DNA of 64,000 nucleotides from Stachybotrys elegans. Its lineage: Eukaryota > Ascomycota > Sordariomycetes > Hypocreales > Stachybotryaceae. Location: the NCBI GenBank assembly GCA_020746835.1, contig JAGPNK010000001.1, positions 3,348,001 through 3,412,000 on the forward strand, written 5' to 3'. Below the pieces are notes generated by a model. That model was not told the DNA's origin, did not search any database, and saw only the letters and a list, made by a program, of their open reading frames with translations. How positions within the stretch are numbered: the stretch's first letter is position 1; each line of letters begins with the position of its first letter. A program made the position numbers and the translations under genes. Below, piece after piece: positions 36,002 to 47,646 of this stretch.

Positions 36002-38677
36002 TGCATTGCTCCCTGGAACCACTCCCCAAGCCCAAGGCTTGGGCTTTACGACGCTCACGACGACCTGAGGTTACATGCCTGCCCCGCACATTACTACCCC
36101 TGATGCGATTGATTCTCAATGCAAACGAAGTCCTTACGACCGTGGGCAAAAAAGTTGCCCTCTACGATCCCTGACCTTGATTTCCTTTGTTCAAAACCAC
36201 TGGGCTTTATACCCTACCACTTCTGTCGAAATACTTGTTGGATGGCGAAGTCGGAGGAGTTTTATGGTTTTTTTTTGCTTCTCGTTTGGGCGTTATCATG
36301 CTTTTACTTGACTGACTACGAGGGACCTTGGATGGAGGCGATTTGCTTGGATATGCTCGATACCATAGGGTCTGGGAGGACGGCGGGTTGACAGAAAGGG
36401 ACTGGGCTGGCCATTTGACTACGTATAGAGGCGACGGGAAGGATTACTGTTCAAGCACCCAATATCGAGTCATTGTTGATCTCGGTCTACTATTTCTTAG
36501 TCCCGGCAAAGGGTATCAAGACAAAACATAACTTTTACACTCATCACCGTTGATGCTTGATTGTGACATGACTCGGCGCCTTCTTTCTGTGCCCTTTGTT
36601 CAAGCCTCTTGTCCAGCTGGTCAGGGGACAGCACAGCCATCTGTCTTGTTTGCTCGAGGTGGCAATCATGGTTATTCCTTGGATATCTGGGATGATGAAT
36701 CGTGTACTACCTGCCTAACTGCTGATAGGGAAGTGGAAGGGCGGGGCCAGCGCTTCAGGAAGAAGCAAACACATTGTCGTCAACCGTGCATATTGTACGG
36801 AGTCAAGCACCAGGCAGAGCACACCTTGCTTTTTGGCCCCCCACCCACCTCACCTATGTACTTCAGGTCCCTCTGTAGGCCCTCCGTGCTGGAGAGGTCA
36901 TACGGTAGTAACGGTGACGACACGGAATGTGATGAGTAGGCTGGCATATGTGCTGTGACTGGGCCGTGTTTGTGCCCGCCAAGCCAATGTGTGCAACATC
37001 AAAGCCAGGGCAATACAGGCTTATAAGTCCGGTGATGGAGGGGGGAGGGGGAAGGCCTCGTGGTGACGGCAAACACGAATTTGCCGCTACGAGGGCGAGT
37101 CGGAGTGATGCTCCATGGTGCTGATGGTGCCTGCCTGCCACTGGGACCAGGCAGGTCTGTCTTGCTCGTCCGGATGCGATGGGCATGGCGCTTTCGGCAG
37201 CACAACACCGGGGGATGGGATGGGGTGTGGGACAGAGGACCGGTAAAAGCAGCGACTGGGCGTGGGCGCGCGGGCCCCCGCTATCCGGTTTCCCTTTCCC
37301 TTTTTCTTGTCCTTTTTTCTCCCCTTCCTTTTCTTCCTTTTCCGCCGGAGGGAGAGGGGAGCCCATCTCTTTCACATCACCCTGTCCGGTACGCTGCCCT
37401 ACAGGTGCTTTGGTGAGCGTGCTAAACGGACCCAGCACCCTGGTCACGCTAGACAAGGCAAGCAAACAAGCGTGCCTAGTCTGGCAAGAAGAGGACCCCA
37501 TGCTTGCCATGTCAAGTTGTTAAGCGCCAGCACAACGGGGCGAATCTGACGGCCATTGGCTGGGTGGCCCCAGGCTCGTCACCCAACAGGGCGGGGCCGC
37601 GGATGTGATTGGCGGGGTGCTAAGCGCCCGGCGGCCAGCGTTGGCACCTCTGGAACCATGCATGGCAGATTTGGGGGAGAGGCAAGGGACCTGGGAACGA
37701 GGGAAATGGTCCCAAAAGAGGGCTGGTCAAGCAGAGACAGGTCTTGCTTGTTTGGTTGTCTCTTACAGTAGAGCGTGCTTTGACCTCACGGTACCAAGAG
37801 ACTGAGACAACATCCCCCATCACACGGCACGCATGCCAGCTACTATCACCAACTGTTGTGTTAGAAGAACCGGTGAGCGAGAAAGGGAGAAGGGCTGGGG
37901 CGCATGTGGTGCTCGAGTAAGGCTAGGTGAGTTGCGACAGACACGCCCTTTCCACCTCGTGAGGGCGATGCTATGCAGCTACTGCCAGGGCATGGCGACG
38001 CCTGCAGTAGCAGCAGCGCTAGCCGCAGTCCTTTGGATGTAGATCCCATTCGGCTCGAAAGATCCAAAGTCCCATCACCCAGCCGAGAGAAATGCATGTC
38101 ACACGCTCGAGCAGACAATTTCGCCCTTCCACTCCGCACTCAATGGGCCCTCCCCTCCTCCCTCCATGGTATTCCAGGAGGGCATCCATCGCAACGGCCC
38201 GCTGCCGTGTCTTACGTGACATGTCCATTTGGACTGCAGCAAAGCCCCTTCGCAGTGGATGGGGGTCATGTAGGAGGGAGGGTGATGGCTGACCAGCTGG
38301 ACATGCTGTCACAGTGGGGCGTTCCCGTGGCTTCATTGGCTCCGTTGCCCGCATACCACGCCCCTACCGATGTCAGTTCACGTCCTCCACTGAAGTGATT
38401 GGTCCGGCCCGAGGTGTGATGTGTGTTTCGTGTTTCATGTTCCTGATGATCGATCCCATCCCAGCAGCTTGGCCGCGTTTGCAAATCGTGATGCTGCCAT
38501 CTGTTCTGAAATAGAATGTTCCATCCTGAATCTTGCGCTCTCTGCCCCGCGGCTGCTAAATTTGGATCACTTCTGACACTGTGATCCCTCGGTGGTTCCC
38601 GTGTTTCAACTTTGTAGGTTTGGGGTCGAAGCACCATGCCACAAATGTGACCACGAACCGTGAAACAAAGACGGCCC
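36002..38677. other. Intergenic region between the 35.3-kb gene and fan1
   Basis: About 2.7 kb between the 3' ends of a plus-strand and a minus-strand gene, so no promoter is required here. No frame with a recognisable domain. A pyrimidine tract lies at about 37280-37350. Unusually long for a convergent spacer, so a small or non-coding gene could be hidden, but I cannot support one. Confidence 0.5.
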
Positions 38678-41303
38678 CTAGTCCACCTCCCTGACCTCTC
38701 TGGCTACTGCGTTGCATAGCGCGACACTGACTCCAGCACCCGTGAGCACGTGTATCCAGAGTCTCTGGGTGTCACTAAGCCGGTCATTGGCGCTCTTGAC
38801 CTCCACAAACATAGTCTCGCCCTTAGCCTTGCCCGCGTGACATTCAGCCGTCTCCTCCGCGAGGGTTTCGGCAGGCCTCCAGAGAATCAGATCCGGAATC
38901 CCACCCCCGCGGGATTTGTACTCCTGGGCCATCACCTTGCATATCGCAGCCAGTGCGCTTCCTTCGAAGCACCGAACTAGTTCTGCAAGGTCTTCCAGCT
39001 CAAAGTCCCAATTGAGCCCTACCACGCTTGTGCGCCGTTCGTGCTCTTTTGCGTGGACGCGCCGAAGGATCATCTCTCCGTCGCCGTTGGCAATCTCGAC
39101 CAAGCGGTGATTGATCTCCGATGCCCGCGCTGGGAAGAATGCGTCCGTGTGCAGATCCAAAGGACATGTCTGGTACGCCGTCTGGAACACATTCGGAATG
39201 TATAAAAAAATGATGTCGTAGAAGAGGTACGCAAAGAGGGTCCGGACGATACCACCCTCTGCGTGGTAGCCTTTCCAGCCAACGGAGCGGAAGTAGCTTA
39301 GACACATCTCCTCCACGCTACATTCGCCCTCGGAATCCAGTTCATCTAACCATAAGGTCTTGGTGGAGGCCTGTCGACCTGGCTTCGTCGCTACCTCGCG
39401 CTTCAGCTGGATGCCCTCCACAGTGATTTGCTTCGGTTCAGCAAGGCGAACATGTCCAAAGTCGTGTTGGAGCCGTCGCGGGATGCGCAGCTTTCGTTCC
39501 AGCTTAACTAGCCGCTTCTGAAGGTCGTAGTGGAAGATCAGATGGCAGTCAGGATCTTGTAGGCCTTTCTCGCAGGTTTCGACAGCGGTTTGGTTCCACC
39601 TCCTCTTGAGCACCTCTAAGCTTGGCGATGCGGTGTCTTGACTCAGCTGGGCCAGATAGTGCTCCTCTAGCAAGGCTTTGCGCTGGTACCATGCCCCCCT
39701 TCGAGCCAAATGGAAGAGGCGCTGGTCGAGTAGCTCTGAGAGTAAGGCGTGCTCCCTCTTATGATTCTTCTGTCGACCGAAAACGTAGAGTGCTTTGTGT
39801 ATTATCCTCGTGTATGAGTGTGCTGGATTGAAGCGTCGCAGGTATGCCCCCTCGCCCATGTCATACACCTTTCTTTCCTTTTGCTCCTCGTCTACAAGAA
39901 GGGCCTTCCAACGAGGATAGACCTTCTCAAAGATTTCCAAAATCCTTTGGAAGCCAGTGTCGCCAGGGGGTCCATTGAACTCGAGGATGCTATCAACGTC
40001 CGCTTCAAGTCGAATGGCTGCCTCAAACTCCACCAAATGCTGACGGGAGGCAAAGATAGTCGACGTTCGACAGACGAGGTATTCCGGAAAGTTCCTTCGA
40101 GCTATCTTAGCCAGAATAATCGTCGTGAGCGACTTTTCAGTCCACTCCGTGGATCTGTAGAAGAGTAGGTGGACTCGCTCAAAAAGCTTGAATACCGAGG
40201 GCGAAAGGCGAATGCATGCGCCGAGAACGCCGAGGATCTTGCTCAAGATATGTCGTTGGCTATTCGAATCCTCTCTTCGTAACTTGCCCAGGTGCATAGG
40301 TTTGATGGAGTCCCGACTGTTCTGCTTGCTGAAGCCCAAGGCTGTCAGCCCCGTCTGCTGTTGAGCCATCCGGCAGAGAGCCTGGATAAGCTCTGACTTG
40401 TTGCGTCCTTGGACTTTGGCTTCCTTGGCAAGCAGTTTGAGCTCTTCCAAAAGGAGTAGAGAAGCAGCATCTTCAATTGAAGTGAGGTGGTCTTGCGAGC
40501 GGTCGGCAAATGTGAAGGTGTCGCTCAACGTGAATTCTTCCATGTCAATTCCCTCCAAGGGGGTTTCCCCAGAGCCCTTTCCAGGGCATGATCCCTCAGG
40601 GGGCAATTCGCGGGTCCTTTGGAGGCTCTCTATAGCTGCTTCAAGGTCTTCAATGTCGCCGTAGCTAAGACGGCTGGTCCTGTGCCACGATGCAGTTTTT
40701 CGCAAGAACAATCGCACATAACTATGCAGAGTATGAGATGCCTGCTCAAGAATGACTGCTTGTCTGAACTCACAGATACTGAGCCTCGTAGTCCAGCTCT
40801 CTCCATTGCCTAAACACGTCCAATTCCTTCGCATTGAACAGCGGCGACTCTTCTTCCAGCACAGTGTCCAGGGCGAGGTTGAAGGCATCCACGTAAATGG
40901 AACCTCTCCCCTTCACCCACGTTGGGTTGCGTTCATTTCCGCCGTCTGCCATATTGTTTTCAGTAGAACTGCCCTGCGAGGCCTTGAAAGCCTCATATTC
41001 TTGTATCGCATCTTCATCTACTTGTACTGGTGGCAAGGCTGTCTCAATGTCGGGGGCATGGTGACCAGTCTGGCGATTCTCCTCCACCTCCGAAAGGCCA
41101 TCCCGAGATTGGGGGTCATCGCGGCGTCGTTTGTATCGACCTGGGATCTCATTGGACCCTTCAGAGCCCGAGTCAGGAACTTCTTCTTGTTTCAACCGTT
41201 TCGAAGGCGGCTCATCAACCTTGGGTCTGGATGACGACGACGACTTGGTGGTCACATCATTTGGCGACTCGTTCCGAGGGACCTTTTTGAAATAGGCTTC
41301 CAT
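38678..41303 (-). CDS. fan1: FAN1 structure-specific nuclease with VRR-NUC domain
   Basis: Two exons on the minus strand, 41303-40774 and 40721-38678, joined across a 52-base intron, give 857 residues. Residues 1-120 are disordered, with basic stretches such as KRLKQEE and YKRRRDD. The middle holds the helical SAP/TPR-like regions of the family (for example FWELLKER-type helices replaced here by LKLLAKEAKVQGRNKSEL near residue 300). The C-terminal VRR-NUC nuclease shows the PD-(D/E)xK site: GIPDLILW with Asp787, FVEVK with Glu817 and Lys819, and Gln828 in SDTQRLW. FAN1 cuts 5' flaps and unhooks DNA interstrand crosslinks; fungal forms lack the UBZ ubiquitin finger of the animal protein, as here. 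It is divergent from sdc1 with 298 bases between start codons, so the two probably share a promoter region. Confidence 0.94.
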
Positions 41304-41601
41304 AATTCTCCCGCAGATTGGTCACCAAGAGAACACCAGGAGCCATTTGGACGTGCCATGGAGTGGCCAGCCCAATTCATGATTCACGATTCACGGTGCT
41401 CAGCTATCGACACGCACTTTCCCCAAAGGGACGGGAAAGTGGAACGCGAAGTCACCTGACCGCGTCCATCGATTTATCCTTCCTTTGCGTGCCACAAACC
41501 GAGGTTCGCCCGGCGCAGGTAGCTGCCGCGTCGCGAATAAGCCCACCAGGTCTACGAGTTTGTGTACATGCCACCATTCTGGTTCATTGCGAGTAGACAA
41601 G

Positions 41602-42188
41602 ATGGCGGACGAACTTCCAAAGCCCGAGGCGAGCCTCGATACCCCCCAGATATCTGTGCAAGATGGCACTGCTCCCTCAGAAACACCAGCACCAGCTCCT
41701 CAGGCGCCGCCCTCCGATCCAACCGTTCAGAAGGATGTTGTCATGTCGGATGCACCTGTTGAGCAATCGGCTGTACGTGCAGTCCCTGGAGTTATCTGCG
41801 CCGGCCAAACCGGAGCTTTCCTAGTACGGAAACGCTGACACCACCATGCAGTCTCCAGCTCCTGTAGCTCACGCTCTCAGTCCAGCACCCGCTCGCACCG
41901 GTACTCCCGTCCAGGGCTCTCGGGCAGCCTCAGCCCACCCCGATCCGGGTTTCACAATGCCCTCCGAAGCGCCCCCACATGGTGATGCAACGAGACAATA
42001 CCTCAATACCAAAGTGACGGGCGTGCTGCTGGAGGGCATGAAGCAGCTGGCAAAGGACCAGTACGCCTTCCTTTCCCCGCGCTAACTATACCATCATGTA
42101 CTGATGCAATTGCAGACCAAATGATCCATTGCGGGTATTGGGAGAGTACCTTTTGCAAAAGTCGCGGGAACTAGAAGGAACAAGCTGA
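41602..42188 (+). CDS. sdc1: COMPASS complex subunit Sdc1 (DPY30 family)
   Basis: Three exons, 41602-41772, 41852-42060 and 42116-42188, encode 150 residues. The N-terminal two thirds are Pro/Ala-rich and disordered; the C terminus is a DPY-30 dimerisation motif, TRQYLNTKVTGVLLEGMKQL followed by AKDQPNDPLRVLGEYLLQKS, recovered only when the last 55-base intron is removed after codon KDQ. Sdc1 dimerises and docks on Bre2/Ash2-type subunits of the Set1 complex, which methylates histone H3 lysine 4. The gene is head to head with fan1 and tail to tail with rps13. Confidence 0.95.
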
Positions 42189-42492
42189 AGCATAGCATAG
42201 CATGGAGCATTGATTCAAAGCCAAGGGCTAACGGTGGAAAAAGAGGACAGGACACGGCGTTTATATTGCAGGATGGATTCAGTCACAGTACAGATGATAC
42301 CACGGCTCGCCAAGGTTTAGTAATGTCTAGCAGTCATCGCTTTCATTCTGAGCATTTCGACTACCATATTGGCTCTCGAGACCAGCACATAAGCATCGTG
42401 GCTCTAAATGCAAGTTTTCCATAATTTGTCCCCAACTCCAAGACCAGGGAAAGCCTCTTCCTCACGCCCTCACACGAGTTTTCTTTCCTCCT
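42189..42492. other. Convergent spacer between sdc1 and rps13
   Basis: About 300 bases of shared 3' sequence. No gene recognised. Confidence 0.65.
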
Positions 42493-43176
42493 TTATGCGA
42501 CCAGGGTGCTGGCGGTAGCGGACTCGTACTTCCAGGTAGGGGGCAGGACACCGACGGTCTTGTAGTAACGAGCCAGACGGTGGATACGGGACTCGATCAG
42601 AATCAGGCGGAACTTGGAGTCCTTGTCCTTGCGGTTGCGCTCAAGGTGCTTGCGGACAGCAACAGCCTGCACAATCCGTTAGCCATGCGCTCTCTCTCTC
42701 TCTCCCCACGCCACAACCGTACCTTCTTGATCAACATGTACAGGTCCTCAGGGACATCGGGGGCAAGGCCTGTGATTTCACTCTGTCAGCTTGACACCGT
42801 ACAGAGGCAATTTCGGAGATTTGATTTCTCCTTGAAAAGATATATGTGCGTCGCATATATTCCTTCGTTTTGTTCAGGGTACCGTACCGCTCGACTTCAG
42901 GATTCGCAGAATGCGGTTACCTAGCAAGGCATTAGCACATGGTCGTCATTCTCTCCTAATTCCCATCCACATACCAGTGACGATCTTGACCTGGGCAATG
43001 CCGTGGGAGTCACGCAGGATGACACCAATCTGCGAAGGGGTAGCACCCTTACGGGCGAGCTTGCAGATCTGCTCAACGACCTGGTCGGGGGTGGTCTTCA
43101 ACCAGGCGGGAGCGGAGCGAGAGTAGGGGAGAGCGGAGGCAGAAATGCCCTTTCCCTTGCTATGAAGGCGACCCAT
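42493..43176 (-). CDS. rps13: 40S ribosomal protein S13 (uS15)
   Basis: Four exons on the minus strand, 43176-42975, 42920-42888, 42769-42723 and 42666-42493, encode 151 residues, exactly the eukaryotic S13 length. The sequence starts [20 protein letters not shown], continues through [16 protein letters not shown] across the first two introns and ends in [11 protein letters not shown]. It is a component of the small ribosomal subunit. Three short introns, one inside a 33-base micro-exon neighbourhood, are usual for ribosomal protein genes in filamentous fungi. Codon use is strongly biased, as expected for a highly expressed gene. Confidence 0.98.
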
Positions 43177-43973
43177 TTTGGCGGATTGATGGTGGTGCTG
43201 AGGACTCGAGGTGAAGTTGCGCGGTTGATAATCGTGAAGTTGGATTCAAGACAGACTTGTGTGGAGCGGTGAATTTTTCGCTTAGTTAGGGCACGAAGCG
43301 GGATGTGCCGCACGGACCATCTGTTTACCCTGTTGCACGACGGAGGCACGTGATATCCCAATTTCCCTTTTAGTTCTGCAGGCTGGATCCCAAGCACGAC
43401 TTTTTCTTCTTCAGCCATGGACACTGTCTCCTGATGCCGCCGACCGAAAGCCCCAAGACTCGTATATGGTAAGTCGCATATCCTTTCCCTTTTAGCGATT
43501 CGTCTCTCTGCCTGCAACCCTCCTCCGTGATGACAAAACACTTTTTTATTATTCTGGTACCTCTTATGTTAGAGTCTTCGGACTCAATGAATGAACTGGA
43601 CTTCTGATACTCTTTGGTTTTCTTCTCTCATCTCAGCCATTCGGACACACTCAAGAGCCGTGCTAACCATGGCTACAGATCTGCTTGACATGAGCCCTTT
43701 AGATTTTAGTGACGTAGATGTGCGAAACCGCTCGCAGTAACTTTGACATATCATGGGCGATCGTCTTGAGATCCTCGGTTGAGGGTGCAATTGCGCTGAT
43801 TATTTTACAAGTCGAGACCTCCTTTGCCTAATACATAAATAGATGTCTTATCTCTCTCTCTGACCCTCGTCCCATGTAACCAGACTTGAAGCACGTTTCC
43901 TATTCCCAGAGCTCAAAAGGCAATGATAATGGTTTGGTTCATATTTTTGCTAGCCACCCGCCATTGTCCCCCC
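43177..43973. other. rps13 promoter and U2AF65 3' region
   Basis: Between the rps13 start and the stop of the next minus-strand gene. Includes an ATCACGTG element at 43347-43354 and a C/T-rich stretch, otherwise nothing recognised. Confidence 0.6.
43347..43354 (-). promoter_or_regulatory. ATCACGTG E-box element ahead of rps13
   Basis: On the minus strand the octamer reads ATCACGTG and ends 171 bases before the rps13 start codon, almost the same distance as the identical element at mpc1. Confidence 0.45.
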
Positions 43974-45903
43974 TTACCACGCGCCCACGTCAAAGTTTTC
44001 CTATTTCCACGGTCAGTCTCAAATGCATAGCCCTGATTGGAGAGTCTCACCTCTGGGAAGTAGGTTGTAACGACTGTCCTGTCGGCGAACTTGCGCCCAG
44101 CCAGTGCGTTAAGAGCCTTGGTTGACGACTCCTTGGAGTCGAACTTGACAAAGATCTTGCCAACACCTGCGGACTGTCTACTGCCACCGCTGGGTCGGGG
44201 AATCTTAAGCTCAACAATCTTTCCATACTTGCCACACTCGTCCCGCACGTCTTCGCAGATTTCTTTCGTCATTCGTTAGCAACGTCGAGTACAGGCTCGG
44301 GATCGATTCTTACCTTCATAATCGTCGTTATCCATTAGCTCCTCTGCGGTAACCATGTTGAGAAGCTGAAGCACCGAGCTCTGCTCAATCTCTCCCGCAG
44401 ATTGCGATGCCAGGCCGCTGATGGCGGTGATACCCACGTCAAAGTTAGCGACCTGGGTAGGGCCGATACTAGCCTTTTGGGCTTTCAGCTTGTTGCCTCC
44501 CACTTCCATCCCATTGAGGGTTTCCAGCGCTGGCTGATTGGCAACGCCAGGCTCAACGTATTCGGCGAATGCGATTCCCTGGTTCATGTTAGCTGGGATA
44601 CTACACAGAAATTGGTCAACGTACCCTCGACTCCTCCGTGCTTCTATCCTTGACCAAGATGAAAGACTTGGGCTTTCCGAAGGCGGCCAGCAACTCAATG
44701 ACCTGCTCATCGGTGAGGAATGTGGGGATGTTTGTGATACTGATCTTGTTGACAGTATCCGGGACGACATTGGAAACGACATCCGGATCATACGCCATCT
44801 CGTCTGGCAGAGCTGGCATGACATAGTCCTTGGGTCGGCGAATCTGCAGGCCATGGGCTTCTCCGTTGGCAGCCCCATTGGCGGCATCGTCTGCTACCAT
44901 GGAGATGCCGTCCAGGGCAAGCGCAACTGTTGCCTCTGAAGGGTTTTTAAACTCGAGAATAGCGAAGGTCTGATCGCTGGAGAACTGGCAGAGAACGCAG
45001 GGGTCGTGTGTTTCGATAACGTTGAGCCCGTTCAGCTGAAGATTGAAGAAGGACATGACGCTCTCCTCGGTCGAGTCGTGGGGAAGGTTTGACACAACAA
45101 GTCGCTTCGACTGACGCGAATTGTTGGCTTTCAGACCAGCACTGGATACCTGACCACCTGGCTGGTTCATGAAAGCTTGCAGCTTTGTGGGATCCATGGG
45201 TTGCTGTCGTGGAGCTCCTGGGAGCGGGAACATTCCCGACAGCTTGGCCTGCTCGGCAGTGACCATATCATACCCAGGCGGCTTGATGTCCCATTGGGTT
45301 AGGCGACGCTTGCGCTCAAGGATGGGCACTACGTCGGTCAAGTCTGGCGTGGGCTCCCGCTTCTTGGGAGGTGGTGATGCGCTGCGGCGACCCTCGTTTC
45401 GGGGGAAAGCATCTTCCCTGCGGTCACGTCCGCCACGGCGTCGGTCGTCGTAGGGTTCGCGCTCGCGCCGGTTCGATCTGTCGTCGTCGTCCCGACGCCC
45501 GTCTCGGCGAGACCCTCGGTCACGGTCCCATTCGCGTTCGCCGCGGCGGTCGCGTCCCGAGTATCTGTCTTCGCGCTCCCTGTCGCGGTGGTTTCGGCTC
45601 GAGGAGTAGGCATCTACATCTCCATTTCCTCGTCGGCTTCCTCGATGGTCCGGGGATCTGGAGCGTCTGCGGTCGCGGTCGCGTTCTCTCGGTCGCTCGC
45701 GTCGCTCGTCGCGCTCTCCCCTCGATGACTTCAATTCTGTCAGTAGTGTTCCGATGCAGGTGGGAAGATGGCCACGTACCGGATAGTCCCGACCTCTTCG
45801 GCCATCTTTATTGACAAAAAAGTTAGCCCATGTCGATTGTATTGATTCCAAGCGAACAGCGGTGCGTCAACGAACCTCGGGATGAGTAGCTATCACCGTT
45901 CAT
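43974..45903 (-). CDS. u2af2: Splicing factor U2AF large subunit (U2AF65/Prp2)
   Basis: Six exons on the minus strand: 45903-45876, 45805-45780, 45728-44625, 44578-44314, 44262-44051, 44000-43974; 553 residues. Order: two micro-exons for MNGDSYSSRDGRRGRDYP, an Arg/Asp/Glu/Ser-rich RS-like region (19-140), the U2AF35-binding segment LTQWDIKPPGYD with Trp164, RRM1 (about 226-295, KRLVVSNLP), RRM2 (about 346-425, KISITNIPTF), and a C-terminal UHM (about 450-553) that ends NFDVGAW, read from the 27-base last exon. The protein binds the polypyrimidine tract at 3' splice sites and recruits the U2 snRNP by UHM contact with SF3B1. Intron 1 has a GTTCGT donor. Intron 2 (45729-45779) is 51 bases, open in frame. 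The gene is divergent from ogg1 with 450 bases between starts. Confidence 0.95.
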
Positions 45904-46353
45904 AGTGAAGGGGTGCTGGTGGACCTTCAGAATGGTGACAAGTGCCTTGAGAAGTGATGATGAGGATTTGCAATAGCAAGATTCTGTCAATGAAGCCTCA
46001 CGAGGTTCTGGAACCAGGAGCTGACTTGACACTGCGCGAGGCTGGAGCTTTTTTTCGTCCTAGGATCCTGCGTGGCGCTAATCCACCTTGGAGTTAGCCC
46101 CAAGCAACCCATGTCTTGTGGCTGTGAAGAGGGTGGCGAGTGTTAAAGCAACAACAGTAAGGGGTACCCCGGACGTAACCAGGTTCATGTACTTTCTCTC
46201 TCTTTCAGTACAGTGAGATACTTTAGGACTGGAGATTTGAAAGTCTCCAACCAATTTGCCTAGAAATCTCATCTCAATGCCGCTTCCATCTGCATCCTCA
46301 TTGCTGAATATCTTCCCTACTAGGTACTCTCCTGCTGTACGGATTTCGAGAAG
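45904..46353. promoter_or_regulatory. Shared promoter region of U2AF65 and ogg1
   Basis: 450 bases between two divergent start codons. No TATA box stands out. It must carry both promoters and leaders. Confidence 0.6.
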
Positions 46354-47646
46354 ATGGCCATCAAAAGGCTGGGCGATTGGCGCAAGCTGCCTGTCAGTCT
46401 CACCGAGTTGTGCATCGATACTACATTGAGATGTGGCCAGTCGTTCCGATGGCGCAAAATCAACGATGAATGGTATAGAGCTTGCCCCTGACAGCTCAGA
46501 TGCATGAAGCTGATGGCTGTAGGACATGCGCATTGCGTGGCCGACTCCTGTCTTTGAAACAGGACTCTACTCATCTTCATTACAAAGTCACCTGGCCAGA
46601 AGTACCTCCTGCGCCGGAAGCAGACGACACCGAGGAGCTGCTGCATCACTACTTCAGCCTGAGTCTGGATCTCGGCAGCCTTTACGAGCAATGGTCTCAA
46701 GTCGACCCAAACTTCCGCAAGAGAGCACCCACATTCTCGGGTGTCCGAATCCTGAGTCAGGATGCGTGGGAGGCATTGGTGTCATTTATATGCAGCAGTA
46801 ATAACAATATCTCTCGCATATCTCAGATGGTAGGAACTGATGCTATCTAGCTGAGTTGCTTCGGCTGATGCAATGCAGGTTCATAAGCTTTGCAGACACT
46901 ACGGCCCGCTCATCGCCTATGTAGGAGATGAGGCAATACACGATCTCCCAGGCCCTGGGGATCTCGTCGGCCCAGAGGTCGAGGCACATCTGAGAGAACT
47001 GGGCTTTGGCTACCGAGCTAAATACATTGCCCAAACCGCCAGAATTGTAGCCAAGGAGAAGCCCAATTCTTGGCTCGAGTCCCTCCGGAACCCGCAAAGC
47101 CCCAGCTTCGCCAGTGAGAAGCTCCCGGAGTCTCAGCACAAAACATATAGAGAAGCGCATGACGAGCTCTTAGCACTGGCTGGAGTTGGACCCAAAGTGG
47201 CAGACTGCGTGTGCCTGATGGGTCTGGGATGGGGCGAATCGGTGCCGGTGGATACACACGTCTGGCAGATCGCCCAGAGAGACTACAAGATGGGCAAGAC
47301 TAAGTCAAAGACGTTCAACAAGGCCATGTACGACGCTGTGGGAGATCATTTCCGCGAGCTTTGGGGTCCTTATGCAGGCTGGGCACATTCGGTTCTATTC
47401 ACGGCCGACCTGCGAGAATTCGCCGAGGCAGGCATAAAGAAGGAGGGAAGCGTGAAGGAGGTCAAGGTGAAAGAAGAGATAATCGAGGAGGTTACGGGAC
47501 CGCGGAGGAAGAGAAAGACGGTCGAAACCACCATTGAGTCCCAGGTCAAGCTGGAGGATGCAAAGGTTGAAACCGACCTGGAAATCAGGAGGACTTCCAA
47601 GAGAAGACAAACAAGGGCATCTTCCAGGACCAACAAAGGGGGATAG
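46354..47646 (+). CDS. ogg1: 8-oxoguanine DNA glycosylase/AP lyase
   Basis: Three exons, 46354-46472, 46523-46829 and 46879-47646, encode 397 residues. The N-terminal OGG domain has LPVSLTELC and CGQSFRW; the start of exon 2 supplies TCALRGRLLSL; SSNNNISRI lies at the end of exon 2. The helix-hairpin-helix with catalytic lysine reads GVGPKVADCVCLMGL (Lys248) and the catalytic Asp267 is in VPVDTHVW, one residue from the human numbering at each site. The enzyme excises 8-oxoG opposite C and nicks the abasic site, in nucleus and possibly mitochondria. Residues beyond about 327 form a charged tail not needed for the fold, with a nuclear signal PRRKRK (350-355), a second basic cluster near the end, and three psi-K-x-E motifs. 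The tail is longer than in yeast Ogg1. Confidence 0.97.
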
